Origin: Stutzerimonas kunmingensis
Lineage (GTDB): Bacteria > Pseudomonadota > Gammaproteobacteria > Pseudomonadales > Pseudomonadaceae
Assembly: GCF_014764705.1 (NCBI RefSeq)
Contig: NZ_JACXXG010000004.1
Span: 186,001 to 250,000, forward strand
DNA: 64,000 nucleotides
Direction of reading: 5' to 3'
The notes under the pieces were generated by a model. The model was not told the origin of the DNA. It searched no databases and saw only the letters and a program-made list of their open reading frames with translations. A program made the position numbers and the translations under genes. Below, in pieces: positions 37,113 to 47,989 of the stretch (positions within the stretch are counted from its first letter, which is position 1; the number at the start of each line of letters is the position of its first letter).

Positions 37113-38570
37113 ATGAGCGAAGAAATCCTGATGAACATCACCCCCATGGAGTCGCGGGTGGCGGTGGTGGAGAACGGTGTCCTGCAGGAGGTGCATGTCG
37201 AGCGCACCCAGCGCCGTGGCATCGTCGGCAACATCTACAAAGGCAAGGTGGTGCGCGTCCTGCCGGGTATGCAGGCGGCGTTCGTCGACATAGGGCTGGA
37301 TCGCGCCGCGTTCATCCATGCTTCCGAGATTTCCGCCCGCGAGGGTAATGCGGTCGAGCCGATCAACGCCCTGGTTCACGAAGGCCAGAGTCTGGTGGTG
37401 CAGGTCACCAAGGACCCCATTGGCACCAAGGGCGCGCGCCTGACCACGCAGCTGTCGATCCCATCGCGCTACCTGGTGTACATGCCGCGCACCAGCCATG
37501 TCGGCATTTCCCTGCGTATCGAAGATGAAGCCGAGCGCGAGCGGCTCAAGCAGGTCGTTGCCGAATGCGTTGAGGCAGAGGGCATCCAGGAAGCCGGTGG
37601 CTTCATCCTGCGTACCGCGGCTGAAGGGGCCGGCAGCGACGAGATACTCATGGATATCCGCTATCTGCGCCGTCTGTGGGAGCAGATCGCCAGTCAGATC
37701 AAGACCGTCGAAGCGCCCACGATGATCTACGAAGACCTCTCTCTGGCCATGCGGACCCTGCGTGATCTGGTCAATCCGCGGATCGAGAAGATCCGTATCG
37801 ATTCGCGGGAGAATTTCCAGAAGGTCACCCAATTCGTCGGCGAGCTGATGCCCGAGCTGGGCGACCGCCTCGAACACTATCCGGGCGAGCGGCCGATCTT
37901 CGATCTCTATGGCGTCGAGGACGAGATCCAGAAGGCGCTGGAGCGCAAGGTCATGCTCAAGTCCGGCGGTTACCTGATCATCGATCCGGCCGAGGCGATG
38001 ACCACCATCGACGTCAACACCGGTGCATTCGTCGGTCATCGCACGCTGGAAGAAACCATTTTCAAGACCAATCTCGAGTCGGCCACTGCCATTGCCCGCC
38101 AGCTCAGGCTGCGCAATCTGGGCGGCATCATCATCATCGACTTCATCGACATGGAGGACGAGGAGCATCGTCGCCAGGTCCTGCGCACGCTGGAGAAGCA
38201 GCTCGAGCGCGATCACGCCAAGACCAACATCATCGGCATCACCGAACTCGGCCTGGTGCAGATGACCCGCAAGCGCACCCGCGAAAGCCTCGAACAGGTG
38301 CTGTGCGAACCCTGCATGTGCTGTCAGGGGCGCGGCAAGCTGAAGACGCCGGAGACCGTCTGCTACGAGATATTCCGCGAGATCCTGCGTGAGGCGCGGG
38401 CCTACCAGGCGGAAGGCTACCGGGTGCTGGCCAATCAGAAGGTGATCGATCGTCTGCTCGACGAGGAGTCGGGCAATGTCGCCGACCTGGAGGCCTTTAT
38501 CGGTCGCTCGATCAAGTTCCAGGTGGAAAGCATGTACTCCCAGGAACAGTATGACGTGGTGTTGCTCTGA
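37113..38570 (+). CDS. rng: ribonuclease G
   Basis: Endoribonuclease that matures the 16S rRNA 5' end and helps mRNA decay. 485 residues without the RNase E C-terminal scaffold. The S1 RNA-binding domain (about 38-120, GNIYKGKVVRVLPGMQAAFV) leads to an RNase H-like fold and the DNase I-like catalytic region with DVNTGAFVG and IDFIDMEDEEHR, which carry the metal-binding aspartates. A cysteine cluster CEPCMCCQGRGK in the linker corresponds to the Zn-link region. Follows maf by 85 bp and precedes yhdP by 49 bp, a likely operon. Confidence 0.95.
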   Translation: MSEEILMNITPMESRVAVVENGVLQEVHVERTQRRGIVGNIYKGKVVRVLPGMQAAFVDIGLDRAAFIHASEISAREGNAVEPINALVHEGQSLVVQVTKDPIGTKGARLTTQLSIPSRYLVYMPRTSHVGISLRIEDEAERERLKQVVAECVEAEGIQEAGGFILRTAAEGAGSDEILMDIRYLRRLWEQIASQIKTVEAPTMIYEDLSLAMRTLRDLVNPRIEKIRIDSRENFQKVTQFVGELMPELGDRLEHYPGERPIFDLYGVEDEIQKALERKVMLKSGGYLIIDPAEAMTTIDVNTGAFVGHRTLEETIFKTNLESATAIARQLRLRNLGGIIIIDFIDMEDEEHRRQVLRTLEKQLERDHAKTNIIGITELGLVQMTRKRTRESLEQVLCEPCMCCQGRGKLKTPETVCYEIFREILREARAYQAEGYRVLANQKVIDRLLDEESGNVADLEAFIGRSIKFQVESMYSQEQYDVVLL

Positions 38571-38619
38571 ACAATGGTAGACCGGGCCGCAAGGGCCAGG
38601 ATGACCGGAGCGCATCCAG

Positions 38620-41600
38620 ATGAACCGCCTCGCTGCCTTCCTCGTGACACTGTCGCGCCAGCTGTTCTGGGTAATCGCGTTCGGGCTGATTCTGGCCGCG
38701 CTCTACGTGAGCCTGGGGCGGCAGCTGGTGCCTGTAATCGCCGAGTACCGGGCCGAGGTGCAGGAGAAGGCGCAGGCGGCGCTGGGCATGCCAATCGCGC
38801 TGGGCAGGCTCGAAGGCCGCTGGGAGGGTTTCGCTCCCCGTTTGCTGGCGCATGATGTATTGCTCGGCGAGGGTGACAGCGCGATGCGCCTGGACCGTAT
38901 TGCCATCGTCCCAGACCTGGCGGCCAGCCTCTGGGCGCGAGAGTGGCGGCTGAGCCGGCTGGAGTTTAGCGGCGTGCAGCTGTCTGTCGCTGAAGATGCC
39001 GAGGGCAAGTGGCGAGTGGAGGGCTTGCCGACCCGTACCGAGCAGAAACCGCCCGAACCGCAGAAGATTCTCGAGTCGTTGCAGCGGGTGCGTGGGCTGG
39101 CGGTGCGCAACAGCCAGATCACGCTGGAGCCATTCGGAGAACCGCCGCTGACCCTGAGCTACACCGATCTGGGCCTGCTCGTCGACGGTGTGGGGCTCCG
39201 GTTGGACGGGCGCAGCATCCTGCCGGATGGCCTGCCCCTGGCCTTGCGCATTGAGGGGCGGGTGCAGCCGCAACGCTGGCAGCACGCCGAGGCGCAGGTT
39301 TATCTCAGCCTGCCACAAAGCGACTGGGCCGCCTGGTTGCCGCGCCGACTGACTGCCGACTGGCATCTGCAGACGTTGAAGATGGGAGGTGAGCTGTGGG
39401 CAACCTGGCGCGAACAGGCGCTGGAGCGTGCTGTTCTACGGATTAACGCGCCGCAACTGATCACGTCCTTTGCCGATCGTGAGCCTGTTCAGCTTGAGGA
39501 CCTTGGGGGCGAGGCTTATATCGATCGCAACGAGCAGGGCTACCGGCTGCTGCTGGACCGGCTGGCGTTCGATCTCGAAGGCGAGCGCTGGGGCGATGCG
39601 CGAATCCAGGTTCAGCAGGATCAGACTCAGCAGCATTGGCAGCTGCAGGCTGATCGGTTGGGTATCGCGCCGATCGCCACACTCGTCCGTGCACTGGCGC
39701 CGCTACCACCGGCCGCAACCGAGACGCTGACCGCGCTGCAGCCCAGCGGAACACTGCGCAATCTGCAGCTCGACTACTACCACCAGATGGAATCGCCGCA
39801 GCGGCTGCAGTTCGCAGCCAATCTGGACCGCATCAGTTTCGCCGCACACAACTGGATACCGGCGGTGGGCAATGCGAGTGGCAGCATACGCGGTGACCTG
39901 GGCGGCGGAGAACTGCGCGTGGACAGCGACGACTTCAGCCTGCAGCTTGCGCCACTGTATCCCGAGCCCTGGCGCTACCGACACGCCGGCGGGCGTCTGA
40001 CCTGGGCGCTGGACGAGCAGGCCTTCACGCTGGCTGCGCCCTATCTGCGTATCGACGGCGAGGAAGGCAAGATCGCCGGTGACTTCCTGATCCGCCTGGC
40101 CAGGGATCCCGCGGCAGAGGATTACATGGACCTGCGGGTTGGCTTGAGCGAAGGCGACGCGCGCTTTACCGAAAAATACTTGCCGACACGCTCACCGGCG
40201 TTAAGCCCGGCGTTGGTCAGCTGGCTCAAGGAAGCAATTCGCAGCGGTACGGTCGAGCAAGGTTATTTCCAGTACCAGGGCGCATTGAGCAAGGGAGCTT
40301 CCGACAGCGCGCGCAGCCTGAGCCTGTACTTCAAGGTGCGCGATGCCGAGCTGGCGTTTCAGCCCGGCTGGCCCGTGCTGCAGCAGGGCCGTGGCGAGGT
40401 GCTGATCGAAGACAGCGGGGTTCGCGTCCGGCTCGCGGAAGGGCGGATTCTCGACAGTCACGTGCGTGATGCGACAGCGGACATTCCTCGCGTCGGCGCC
40501 GGCAACGTGCCGCAGTTGGCCGTGAAGGGGCAGGTCGCCAGCAGCCTGGCGGATGCCTTGAAGCTGCTTCAGGAGGCGCCGATCGGAACCGGTGAGATCT
40601 TCGCAGGCTGGCAGGGGCAGGGTGCGCTCAGCGGCGCGCTCGATCTGCAGATCCCGCTGGGCAAGGGCACGCCGCGGGTCATCGTGGATTTCGCCAGCGA
40701 CGATGCGAAACTGAAGATTCCCGAGCCGGAGCTTGCCTTCGAGCAACTCAGCGGCAGTTTCCGCTACGACACCGCGCGAGGCTTGAGTGCAGAGGCCATC
40801 CAGGCGCGTCTGTTCGGCGCTCCGGTCAAGGGCAAGGCGGTAGCGACAGGAGCGACTGGCAAGCCTGCCTCTCGCGTGGAGGCACAGGGCGCCGTGGGGT
40901 TGAAGCGTCTGGCTGAGTGGCTCGCGATCGAGCAGTCGCTGCCCGCCAGCGGTGAGCTGGCCTATCAGTTGCGACTGGATCTGGCGGGTGAGGACAGTCA
41001 GTTGCAGATCGACTCTTCGCTACAGGGGCTGCGCATCGATCTGCCAGCGCCGTTCGGCAAGCCTGCACGCGAGCGCCGTGACACCTCGTTGCGGATGTCC
41101 CTGCAAGGAGCCGAGCGTCGCTACGGTGTCCGGCACGGGTCACTCGCCGCACTGACGTTCGCTGCGCCGCCGGGTGTCTGGGCGCAGGGGCGCGGCGAGC
41201 TGCGTCTCGGGCCTGGGGCGGCCAATCTTCCGGCCAGTGCCGGGCTTTATGTCAGGGGGCGCCTGCCGCAGTTCGACTTGAAAGCCTGGCAGGCGGTGCT
41301 CGAACAACACGGCAAGGCACAAGCGCAGCAGACGACTGGCTCGCTGCTGCGCCGGGCGCAGGTCGATATCGATCGTTTCGAAGGTTTTGGCACCCGGATC
41401 GACAATCTTGGGCTGGACCTGCGGCGAATGAGCGAAGCCTGGGACCTTGGCCTTCGCAGTTCGATCATCAGCGGCTCGGTTCGCCTGCCAGATACCGAGG
41501 GTGGCATCATCGTTGCCGATCTCCAGCGCCTGCGTCTGCCGGCTGCCGCGCAATCCGACGAGGCGGTCAAGGAACGACCCGATCCGCTGGCTGATGTCGA

Positions 41601-42423
41601 CCCGCAAAGCCTGCCGGCAATGGATGTCGCGATCGAACGGGTTTCCCTGGGCGACGATGTGCTCGGCGCCTGGGCGTTGAAGCTGCGCCCGGTCAGCGGC
41701 GGGACCGAGTTCCGCGATATCGCTCTCGACCTCAAGGGCCTGAAGATTACCGGGAACGGCGGCTGGGGCAGTGCGCAGACCTGGTACAAGGGCCGCCTCG
41801 AAGGGCGCAATCTCGCTGACGTATTGCTTGCGTGGGGCTTTGCGCCTTCGGTGACCAGTGACAGTTTTCGCCTAGATGTGGATGGGCAGTGGCCTGGTTC
41901 GCCGGCCTGGTTCGCCATGGCGCGCTATTCCGGCAGCATGCGACCTCGGCTGCGCAAGGGGCAGTTTGTCGAGATCGACGGCAGCGCCCAGGCGCTGCGC
42001 GTGTTCGGCGTGCTCAACTTCAATTCGATAGGGCGCCGCCTGCGGCTGGACTTCTCCGATCTGTTCAGCAAGGGGCTCAGTTACGACCGGCTGGATGGGC
42101 GGTTGCTGGCCGAGGAGGGTGTGTTCAATACCCGCGAGCCCATCACTGTCAGCGGTCCGTCGACCAACCTTGAGCTGGATGGCAGGCTGGATATGGCGCG
42201 TGACGAGATCGACGCCAAGTTGCTGGTTACCTTGCCGATCAGCAACAACCTGCCGCTGGCGGCGCTGATTGTCGGCGCACCGGCGATCGGCGGGGCGCTG
42301 TTCGTGGTGGACAAGCTGCTCGGCGACCGCGTGGCGCGTTTCGCCAGCGTACAGTACGACGTCAAGGGGCCTTGGCAGGCGCCTAAGATCAGCTTCGACA
42401 AACCATTCGAAAAGCCCAACTGA
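38620..42423 (+). CDS. yhdP: YhdP family AsmA-like intermembrane lipid transporter
   Basis: Very large (1267 residues) protein anchored by one N-terminal helix (about 8-30), with the rest in the periplasm. It is built from repetitive beta strands forming a hydrophobic-groove bridge, as in YhdP/TamB/YdbH, which move phospholipids to the outer membrane. The DUF3971/AsmA-like region and the C-terminal DUF3971 segment (FNFNSIGRRLRLDFSDLFSKG) are visible. It ends with a predicted C-terminal membrane-proximal helix near PLAALIVGAPAIGGALFVVDK. The rng-yhdP-nitrilase-tldD order is the usual Pseudomonas one. No frameshift seen. Confidence 0.93.
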   Translation: MNRLAAFLVTLSRQLFWVIAFGLILAALYVSLGRQLVPVIAEYRAEVQEKAQAALGMPIALGRLEGRWEGFAPRLLAHDVLLGEGDSAMRLDRIAIVPDLAASLWAREWRLSRLEFSGVQLSVAEDAEGKWRVEGLPTRTEQKPPEPQKILESLQRVRGLAVRNSQITLEPFGEPPLTLSYTDLGLLVDGVGLRLDGRSILPDGLPLALRIEGRVQPQRWQHAEAQVYLSLPQSDWAAWLPRRLTADWHLQTLKMGGELWATWREQALERAVLRINAPQLITSFADREPVQLEDLGGEAYIDRNEQGYRLLLDRLAFDLEGERWGDARIQVQQDQTQQHWQLQADRLGIAPIATLVRALAPLPPAATETLTALQPSGTLRNLQLDYYHQMESPQRLQFAANLDRISFAAHNWIPAVGNASGSIRGDLGGGELRVDSDDFSLQLAPLYPEPWRYRHAGGRLTWALDEQAFTLAAPYLRIDGEEGKIAGDFLIRLARDPAAEDYMDLRVGLSEGDARFTEKYLPTRSPALSPALVSWLKEAIRSGTVEQGYFQYQGALSKGASDSARSLSLYFKVRDAELAFQPGWPVLQQGRGEVLIEDSGVRVRLAEGRILDSHVRDATADIPRVGAGNVPQLAVKGQVASSLADALKLLQEAPIGTGEIFAGWQGQGALSGALDLQIPLGKGTPRVIVDFASDDAKLKIPEPELAFEQLSGSFRYDTARGLSAEAIQARLFGAPVKGKAVATGATGKPASRVEAQGAVGLKRLAEWLAIEQSLPASGELAYQLRLDLAGEDSQLQIDSSLQGLRIDLPAPFGKPARERRDTSLRMSLQGAERRYGVRHGSLAALTFAAPPGVWAQGRGELRLGPGAANLPASAGLYVRGRLPQFDLKAWQAVLEQHGKAQAQQTTGSLLRRAQVDIDRFEGFGTRIDNLGLDLRRMSEAWDLGLRSSIISGSVRLPDTEGGIIVADLQRLRLPAAAQSDEAVKERPDPLADVDPQSLPAMDVAIERVSLGDDVLGAWALKLRPVSGGTEFRDIALDLKGLKITGNGGWGSAQTWYKGRLEGRNLADVLLAWGFAPSVTSDSFRLDVDGQWPGSPAWFAMARYSGSMRPRLRKGQFVEIDGSAQALRVFGVLNFNSIGRRLRLDFSDLFSKGLSYDRLDGRLLAEEGVFNTREPITVSGPSTNLELDGRLDMARDEIDAKLLVTLPISNNLPLAALIVGAPAIGGALFVVDKLLGDRVARFASVQYDVKGPWQAPKISFDKPFEKPN

Positions 42424-42460
42424 TCCGCATCGAGCCGGGTCTTTCAGCATCGGGGATAGC

Positions 42461-43306
42461 ATGTCCTTAGCCGTGATTCAGATGGCCAGCCAGGCGGATG
42501 TAACGCTCAATCTGGCCCGCGCGCGCGAGCTGCTCGAGCAGGCGGCCGAAGCGGGCGCGCGGCTGGCGGTGCTACCGGAGAACTTCGCCGCAATGGGCCG
42601 CAGCGATCTGCCGCAACTGGGTCGCGCCGAAGCCGCTGGCGACGGGTCGATCCTGCCCTGGTTGAAACAGGTCGCCCGTGACCTCAGGTTGTGGATCGTA
42701 GCCGGCACCTTGCCGTTACCGCCCGACGACGACCCGCAGGGCAAGCCGAATGCCTGCTCTCTGCTGTTCGATGATCAGGGGCAGCGGGTGGCGCGCTACG
42801 ACAAGCTGCATCTGTTCGATGCGGAGGTCGCTGACAACCGTGGTCACTACCGTGAATCGGACGACTATGCGGCGGGGCAACGGCTGGTGATCGCCGACAC
42901 ACCGGTTGGACGCTTGGGGCTGAGCGTGTGTTATGACCTGCGTTTCGCCGAGCTGTATGGTGCGCTGAGGGCGGCAGGTGCCGAGTTGATCAGCGTGCCG
43001 TCGGCGTTCACCACGGTGACCGGTGAAGCGCACTGGGCGACGTTGATTCGTGCCCGTGCCATCGAGACTCAGTGCTATATCCTGGCTGCCGCACAGGGTG
43101 GAGAGCATCCTGGTGGTCGCCTCACCCATGGGCATTCGTCTATCGTGGACCCATGGGGCCGTCTGCTGTGCGAGCAGGCGACTGGCGAGGCGGCTTTGGT
43201 TGCCGCTCGGGATGCGTCCGAACAGGCTGCCATCCGCCAGCGAATGCCGCTGCAGCGCCACCGCCGATTTTCCGTACCGTGCCTGGCCACGGACCGTTTG
43301 GAGTGA
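42461..43306 (+). CDS. carbon-nitrogen hydrolase (Nit1/omega-amidase-like)
   Basis: Nitrilase-superfamily amidase of 281 residues, starting ATG 42461 (GGGGA upstream). The Glu-Lys-Cys triad is clear: Glu in [10 protein letters not shown], Lys in [12 protein letters not shown] and the nucleophile in [13 protein letters not shown]. The Nit1-type enzymes repair deaminated glutathione; this sequence type fits, but the substrate is inferred. Sits between yhdP and tldD. Confidence 0.9.
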   Translation: MSLAVIQMASQADVTLNLARARELLEQAAEAGARLAVLPENFAAMGRSDLPQLGRAEAAGDGSILPWLKQVARDLRLWIVAGTLPLPPDDDPQGKPNACSLLFDDQGQRVARYDKLHLFDAEVADNRGHYRESDDYAAGQRLVIADTPVGRLGLSVCYDLRFAELYGALRAAGAELISVPSAFTTVTGEAHWATLIRARAIETQCYILAAAQGGEHPGGRLTHGHSSIVDPWGRLLCEQATGEAALVAARDASEQAAIRQRMPLQRHRRFSVPCLATDRLE

Positions 43307-43308
43307 AT

Positions 43309-44751
43309 ATGAGTGAACTGCTGTTACCTGTCACCGAGCGACTGCTGACACCTGGCGGCCTGGGTATCGATGACCTGCCAGGCTTGCTCGGTGAACTCGC
43401 CGGGCCCGGCGTGGATGCGGCGGACCTGTACTTTCAGGATCAGGTTTCCGAGTCCTGGGTGCTCGAGGATGGCATCGTCAAGGAGGGCGGCTTCCATCTG
43501 GAGCAGGGCGTCGGCGTGCGCGCACTGTCCGGCGAGAAAACCGGTTTCGCCTACAGCAACGCGATCACTGCCGATGCATTGCGTCAGGCGGCTCAGGCTG
43601 CACGCTCCATCGCGCGCAGCGGCCAGCAAGGCCAGGTCAAGGTGCTGTCCAGGGCGGCATTCGCGCCGTTGTACGCGCAGGACAATCCGCTCGACGGGCT
43701 CGGCCGTGCCGAGAAGGTCGAGCTGCTCAAGCGCATCGACGTCGCGACCAGGGCGCTGGACCCTCGCATCAAGCAGGTGACTGTAAGCCTAGCGGGCGTC
43801 TGGGAGCATATCCTGGTGGCCGGAATGGACGGTGGTATGGCGGCCGATATCCGCCCTCTGGTGCGTTTCAACGTCAGCGTGATCGTCGAGCAGAACGGCC
43901 GCCGCGAGCGCGGTGGCCAGGGTGGCGGCGGGCGTACCGGCTACCAGTACTTCCTCACCGAGGATCGCGCCATGGGCTACGCCCGCGAGGCATTGCGTCA
44001 GGCGCTGGTCAACCTCGAAGCGGTGCCGGCACCGGCCGGTTCCTTGCCGGTCGTGCTTGGGCCTGGCTGGTCCGGCGTGCTGTTGCACGAGGCCGTCGGC
44101 CATGGCCTGGAGGGTGATTTCAATCGCAAGGGCAGCTCGGCCTACAGTGGCCGGATTGGGCAGAAGGTGGCGTCCAGCCTGTGCACCATCGTCGATGACG
44201 GTACCCTGGCGGATCGCCGAGGTTCGCTCAGCGTCGATGACGAAGGCACGCCGACCCAATGCACCACGCTGATCGAGAACGGCATTCTCAAGGGTTATAT
44301 CCAGGACAAGTTAAACGCCCGCCTTATGGGCGTAGCGCCGACCGGTAACGGCCGCCGCGAGTCTTACGCGCATCTACCGATGCCGCGCATGACCAACACC
44401 TACATGCTGGCCGGCGAAAGCGATCCGCAGGAAATCATTCGCTCGGTGAAGAAGGGCATCTACTGCGCCAGCCTCGGCGGCGGTCAGGTCGACATCACCA
44501 GCGGCAAGTTCGTCTTCTCCACCAGTGAGGCCTATCTGATCGAGGACGGCAAGATCACCGCGCCGGTGAAGGGCGCGACGCTGATAGGCAATGGCCCCGA
44601 GGTGATGAACCGGGTGTCGATGGTCGGTAACGACCTGGCGCTCGACAGCGGTGTCGGCACCTGTGGCAAGGATGGGCAGTCGGTGCCGGTGGGCGTCGGC
44701 CAGCCGACCCTGAAGATCGACGAGATAACCGTAGGCGGAACGGGTGCGTGA
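43309..44751 (+). CDS. tldD: metalloprotease TldD
   Basis: Zinc metalloprotease subunit that with PmbA/TldE cleaves unfolded peptides; in enterobacteria it processes microcin B17 and CcdA. 480 residues from ATG 43309 (GGAG upstream), two bases after the previous stop. The active site [12 protein letters not shown] (an HExxxH motif) is intact, with VDDEGTPTQ and [10 protein letters not shown] downstream. The partner pmbA lies 700 bp further on the same strand, separated by the convergent darP. Confidence 0.95.
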   Translation: MSELLLPVTERLLTPGGLGIDDLPGLLGELAGPGVDAADLYFQDQVSESWVLEDGIVKEGGFHLEQGVGVRALSGEKTGFAYSNAITADALRQAAQAARSIARSGQQGQVKVLSRAAFAPLYAQDNPLDGLGRAEKVELLKRIDVATRALDPRIKQVTVSLAGVWEHILVAGMDGGMAADIRPLVRFNVSVIVEQNGRRERGGQGGGGRTGYQYFLTEDRAMGYAREALRQALVNLEAVPAPAGSLPVVLGPGWSGVLLHEAVGHGLEGDFNRKGSSAYSGRIGQKVASSLCTIVDDGTLADRRGSLSVDDEGTPTQCTTLIENGILKGYIQDKLNARLMGVAPTGNGRRESYAHLPMPRMTNTYMLAGESDPQEIIRSVKKGIYCASLGGGQVDITSGKFVFSTSEAYLIEDGKITAPVKGATLIGNGPEVMNRVSMVGNDLALDSGVGTCGKDGQSVPVGVGQPTLKIDEITVGGTGA

Positions 44752-44815
44752 AGCCGCGGCGAGTGCCAGCCGCGAGCTTCAAGGGTAGAGGTTGAGGTAC
44801 GGGTTGAGATTGCCG

Positions 44816-45337
44816 TCAGCGCAAGCCGCGTTTGGCTTCGTCCAGTTCGCGGATGTACTTGAATATCTTGCGGCTGGCGGCCGGCGGCTTGTCGCGCGCC
44901 GCCTCGTGCTGGGCGTGGCGGATCAGCCCGCGCAGATGCTGGCGGTCGGTCTCGGGGTATTCGGTTACAAACGCTTCCAGGGTGGCGTCGTCACCGCCGA
45001 TCAGACGGTCACGCCAGCGCTCCAGCGCATGGAAGCGCTCGTTGTATTGGCGCGTCGAGGCGTCCAGTTGATCGACCAGCGCGAGAATGGCATCGACATC
45101 CTGGTCGCGCATCAGCTTACCGATGTACTGGATGTGCCGTTTGCGCGCGATATGCGCCTTGTGTTTCGGCGCCTCGGCCAGCGCCTTCTGCAACGCGTCG
45201 CTCAGCGGCAGGCGAGCGATGAGGTCGGGCTTGAGGGTAGTTAGCCGCTCGCCAAGCTCCTGCAGGGCAAGCAGCTCGCGTTTGACCTGGGACTTGCTTT
45301 TTTCGTCGAAATCTTCGGCGTCGGAGTGTTCAGACAT
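44816..45337 (-). CDS. darP: ribosome-associated protein DarP/YjgA (DUF615)
   Basis: Small (173-residue), highly charged helical protein that binds late 50S ribosomal precursors. Shows the family features [20 protein letters not shown] near the N-terminus, [18 protein letters not shown] and a basic [12 protein letters not shown]-like helix (here [16 protein letters not shown]). Minus strand between tldD and pmbA, convergent with tldD. The upstream ~100 bases share the divergent start region with pmbA. Confidence 0.92.
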   Translation of the reverse strand: MSEHSDAEDFDEKSKSQVKRELLALQELGERLTTLKPDLIARLPLSDALQKALAEAPKHKAHIARKRHIQYIGKLMRDQDVDAILALVDQLDASTRQYNERFHALERWRDRLIGGDDATLEAFVTEYPETDRQHLRGLIRHAQHEAARDKPPAASRKIFKYIRELDEAKRGLR

Positions 45338-45449
45338 GGGGATGGTCCACTAGGAAATGCCGCCATGATAACAGCAGCCCTGGCAGCAGGCTTCAGAGGA
45401 GCGGCGTCAGGTTGCAACTTGATTCGATTGCAGTGGTTTGGGAGTGCTT

Positions 45450-46796
45450 ATGAGTGAAGTAGAGGGCATCGGCCCGCACGCGCTGCCCGGTTTGCGCGAG
45501 AAGGTCGAGCGCATCATCGAGGAAGCGCGCCGGCAGGGCGCCAGCGCCAGCGAGGTTTCGGTCTCCATGGAGCAGGGGCTGTCGACCACAGTGCGTCAGC
45601 GCGAGGTGGAGACGGTCGAGTTCAATCGCGACCAAGGCTTCGGCATCACGCTCTATGTCGGCCAGAGCAAAGGCACTGCGAGCACCACCGGCAGTGGTGA
45701 CGACGCCATCCGTGAAACCGTAGCCGCCGCGCTGGCCATCGCCAGGCATGCCTCGGAGGACGAATTTGCTGGCCTCGCTGACGCTACGCTGATGGCTCGC
45801 GAGCTTCCCGATCTCGATCTTTACCATCCGTGGGCGGTCACCCCCGAACAGGCCATCGAGCAGGCGCTCAGCTGTGAAGACGCCGCGTTCGCCTTCGATC
45901 AGCGTATCCGCAACGCAGACGGCACTACGCTAAATACCCATCAGGGCTGCCGCGCCTATGGCAACAGCAACGGCTTCATCGGGGGCTATTGCAGCAGCCG
46001 TCACAGCCTGAGTTGCGTGATGATCGCCGAGAGCGAAGGGCAGATGCAGCGTGACTATTTCTACGACGTCAATCGCATCGGCGAGGCGCTGCTCGACCCG
46101 CAGACCATCGGCCGGCGCGCAGCCGAGCGTGCCGTGCGACGTCTGGGCGCGCGCCCGGTTCCTACCTGCGAAGTGCCGGTACTTTTCGCCCCCGAGCTGG
46201 CGACCGGTCTGTTTGGCCACTTCATTGCAGCGATTTCCGGCGGAAATCTCTACCGCAAGGCGTCCTATCTCGAGGATGCCCTGGGGCAGACGCTGTTTCC
46301 CGAGTGGCTGAGCCTCGATGAGCGTCCGCACATTCCCCGTGCCCTCGGTAGTGCCAGCTACGATGGCGATGGCCTGGCAACCTATGCCAAGCCGTTCGTG
46401 GAAAACGGTCGCTTGCTCTCCTATGTGCTTTCGACCTATTCCGGGCGCAAGCTCGGTATGCCCAGTACGGCCAATGCCGGGGGGGTGCACAACCTGTTCG
46501 TCAGCCATGGGGAGGAGGATCAGGCGGCGTTGATCCGGCGCATGGGCCGGGGCCTGCTGGTGACGGAGCTGATGGGACAGGGCCTGAATCTGGTGACCGG
46601 CGACTATTCTCGTGGCGCCGGCGGCTATTGGGTCGAGAATGGCGAGATCCAGTTCCCGGTACAGGAAGTAACGATTGCCGGAAATCTGCGCGACATGTTC
46701 CGCCAGATCGTGGCGGTCGGTTGCGATGTGGAAACGCGCGGCAACGTGCGGACCGGCTCGGTGTTGATCGAGCGAATGATGGTCGCTGGCAAGTAA
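45450..46796 (+). CDS. pmbA: metalloprotease PmbA (TldE)
   Basis: Non-catalytic partner of TldD. It shares the fold but has no HExxxH; the corresponding region is LFAPELATGLFGHFIAAISGG, without the zinc ligands. ATG 45450 with TTTGGGAG upstream gives 448 residues; an in-frame TTG at 45438 is less likely. C-terminal segments YSRGAGGYWVENGEI and TAGNLRDMFRQI-like (here TIAGNLRDMFRQIVAVG) are typical. Convergent with ptsO. Confidence 0.95.
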   Translation: MSEVEGIGPHALPGLREKVERIIEEARRQGASASEVSVSMEQGLSTTVRQREVETVEFNRDQGFGITLYVGQSKGTASTTGSGDDAIRETVAAALAIARHASEDEFAGLADATLMARELPDLDLYHPWAVTPEQAIEQALSCEDAAFAFDQRIRNADGTTLNTHQGCRAYGNSNGFIGGYCSSRHSLSCVMIAESEGQMQRDYFYDVNRIGEALLDPQTIGRRAAERAVRRLGARPVPTCEVPVLFAPELATGLFGHFIAAISGGNLYRKASYLEDALGQTLFPEWLSLDERPHIPRALGSASYDGDGLATYAKPFVENGRLLSYVLSTYSGRKLGMPSTANAGGVHNLFVSHGEEDQAALIRRMGRGLLVTELMGQGLNLVTGDYSRGAGGYWVENGEIQFPVQEVTIAGNLRDMFRQIVAVGCDVETRGNVRTGSVLIERMMVAGK

Positions 46797-46803
46797 GGTA
46801 GGC

Positions 46804-46832
46804 GCGGCGCGGTCGGCAACGATTCGCGCCGC
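46804..46832. terminator. Bidirectional hairpin between pmbA and ptsO
   Basis: 8-bp perfect stem (46804-46811 with 46825-46832) between two converging genes. No T-run on either side, so it is a weak candidate. Confidence 0.35.
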
Positions 46833-46845
46833 TGTGGCAAGGTGT

Positions 46846-47118
46846 CTACTCGCCTTCTTCGAAATAGTCGTCGATCAGCGCGGTCAGCGCGTTCAGTGCG
46901 TCCTCTTCCTGTTCACCTTCGGTGTCCAGGTGCACGGTGGTGCCTTTGCTGGCGGCGAGCATCATGACCGCCATGATGCTCTTTCCGTCGACCAGCGTGG
47001 CCGGACAGCGGCCAACGCGAATCTTGCAGGGGTAGCGATTGGCAACGGCGACGAACTTGGCGGCAGCGCGCGCGTGCAGGCCGAGTTTGTTGATGATGGT
47101 GACTTCGCGGGCGGGCAT
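46846..47118 (-). CDS. ptsO: HPr-like nitrogen-PTS phosphocarrier NPr
   Basis: 90-residue phosphocarrier of the regulatory nitrogen PTS, passing phosphate from EI-Ntr (PtsP) to PtsN. The phospho-accepting His15 is in GLHARAA, and GKSIMAVMML is the Ser46-type region. The gene follows rapZ with a 13-bp gap and is the last gene of rpoN-hpf-ptsN-rapZ-ptsO. Confidence 0.95.
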   Translation of the reverse strand: MPAREVTIINKLGLHARAAAKFVAVANRYPCKIRVGRCPATLVDGKSIMAVMMLAASKGTTVHLDTEGEQEEDALNALTALIDDYFEEGE

Positions 47119-47131
47119 GGTGCAGGTATTC

Positions 47132-47989
47132 CTAGGCGAGGTCCCGATGACGGACCTGCAGGTTCTTCAGCGGTTCTCTCAACGCCTGGCCTAGCCGTTC
47201 GGCCAGGTAGACCGAGCGATGATGGCCGCCGGTGCAGCCGATGGCGATGGTGACATATGCGCGGTTGCTGGCTGCAAAGCGCGGCAGCCATTTGCTCAGA
47301 TAGCCGTGGATATCCTGGAACATTTCCTCCACGTCGGCCTGGGCGCTGAGGTAGTCGATCACCGGCTGGTCTAGCCCGGAAAAGTCGCGAAGCTCGGCTT
47401 TCCAGTAAGGGTTGGGCAGGCAACGTACGTCGAACACAAGATCGGCATCGACCGGCATCCCGCGCTTGAAACCGAATGACTCGACCAGAAAAGCGGTGCC
47501 CGGCTCAGGCTTGTTGAGCAAGCGCAACTTGAGCACGTCGCGCAGCTGATAGAGATTGAGATGGGTGGTGTCGATTTTCAGGTCGGCGTGATCGATGATC
47601 GCTGCGAGCAGCAACTCCTCATCATGGATCGCTTCGGCCAGAGAGCGATTTTCGTTGGTCAGTGGATGGCGGCGGCGGGTTTCCGAGAAGCGCTTGAGCA
47701 GGGTCTCATCGTCGGCATCCAGATAGAGCACATCGCACTGGATGTGCTTGGCGCGGACTTCTTCGAGTAGCTCGGGGAAGCGCTTGAGCTGGCTGGGCAG
47801 GTTGCGCGCGTCGATCGACACGGCGACCTGCGGATGCAGCAGCTCAGTGTGCAGCAGGGCGCGCTCGGCAAGCTCAGGCAACAGTCCGGCAGGCAGGTTG
47901 TCGATGCAATAGAAACCGTTGTCCTCGAGCACGTTCAGTGCAGTGCTCTTGCCCGAACCCGAGCGTCCACTGACGATGATAAGCCGCAT
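47132..47989 (-). CDS. rapZ: RNase adapter protein RapZ
   Basis: Nucleotide-binding RNA adapter of 285 residues; in E. coli it delivers the small RNA GlmZ to RNase E. Walker A GRSGSGKS (8-15) and the C-terminal domain with [18 protein letters not shown] and [13 protein letters not shown] are intact. The start abuts the ptsN stop (1-bp spacing). Whether the sRNA partners exist here is not visible. Confidence 0.95.
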   Translation of the reverse strand: MRLIIVSGRSGSGKSTALNVLEDNGFYCIDNLPAGLLPELAERALLHTELLHPQVAVSIDARNLPSQLKRFPELLEEVRAKHIQCDVLYLDADDETLLKRFSETRRRHPLTNENRSLAEAIHDEELLLAAIIDHADLKIDTTHLNLYQLRDVLKLRLLNKPEPGTAFLVESFGFKRGMPVDADLVFDVRCLPNPYWKAELRDFSGLDQPVIDYLSAQADVEEMFQDIHGYLSKWLPRFAASNRAYVTIAIGCTGGHHRSVYLAERLGQALREPLKNLQVRHRDLA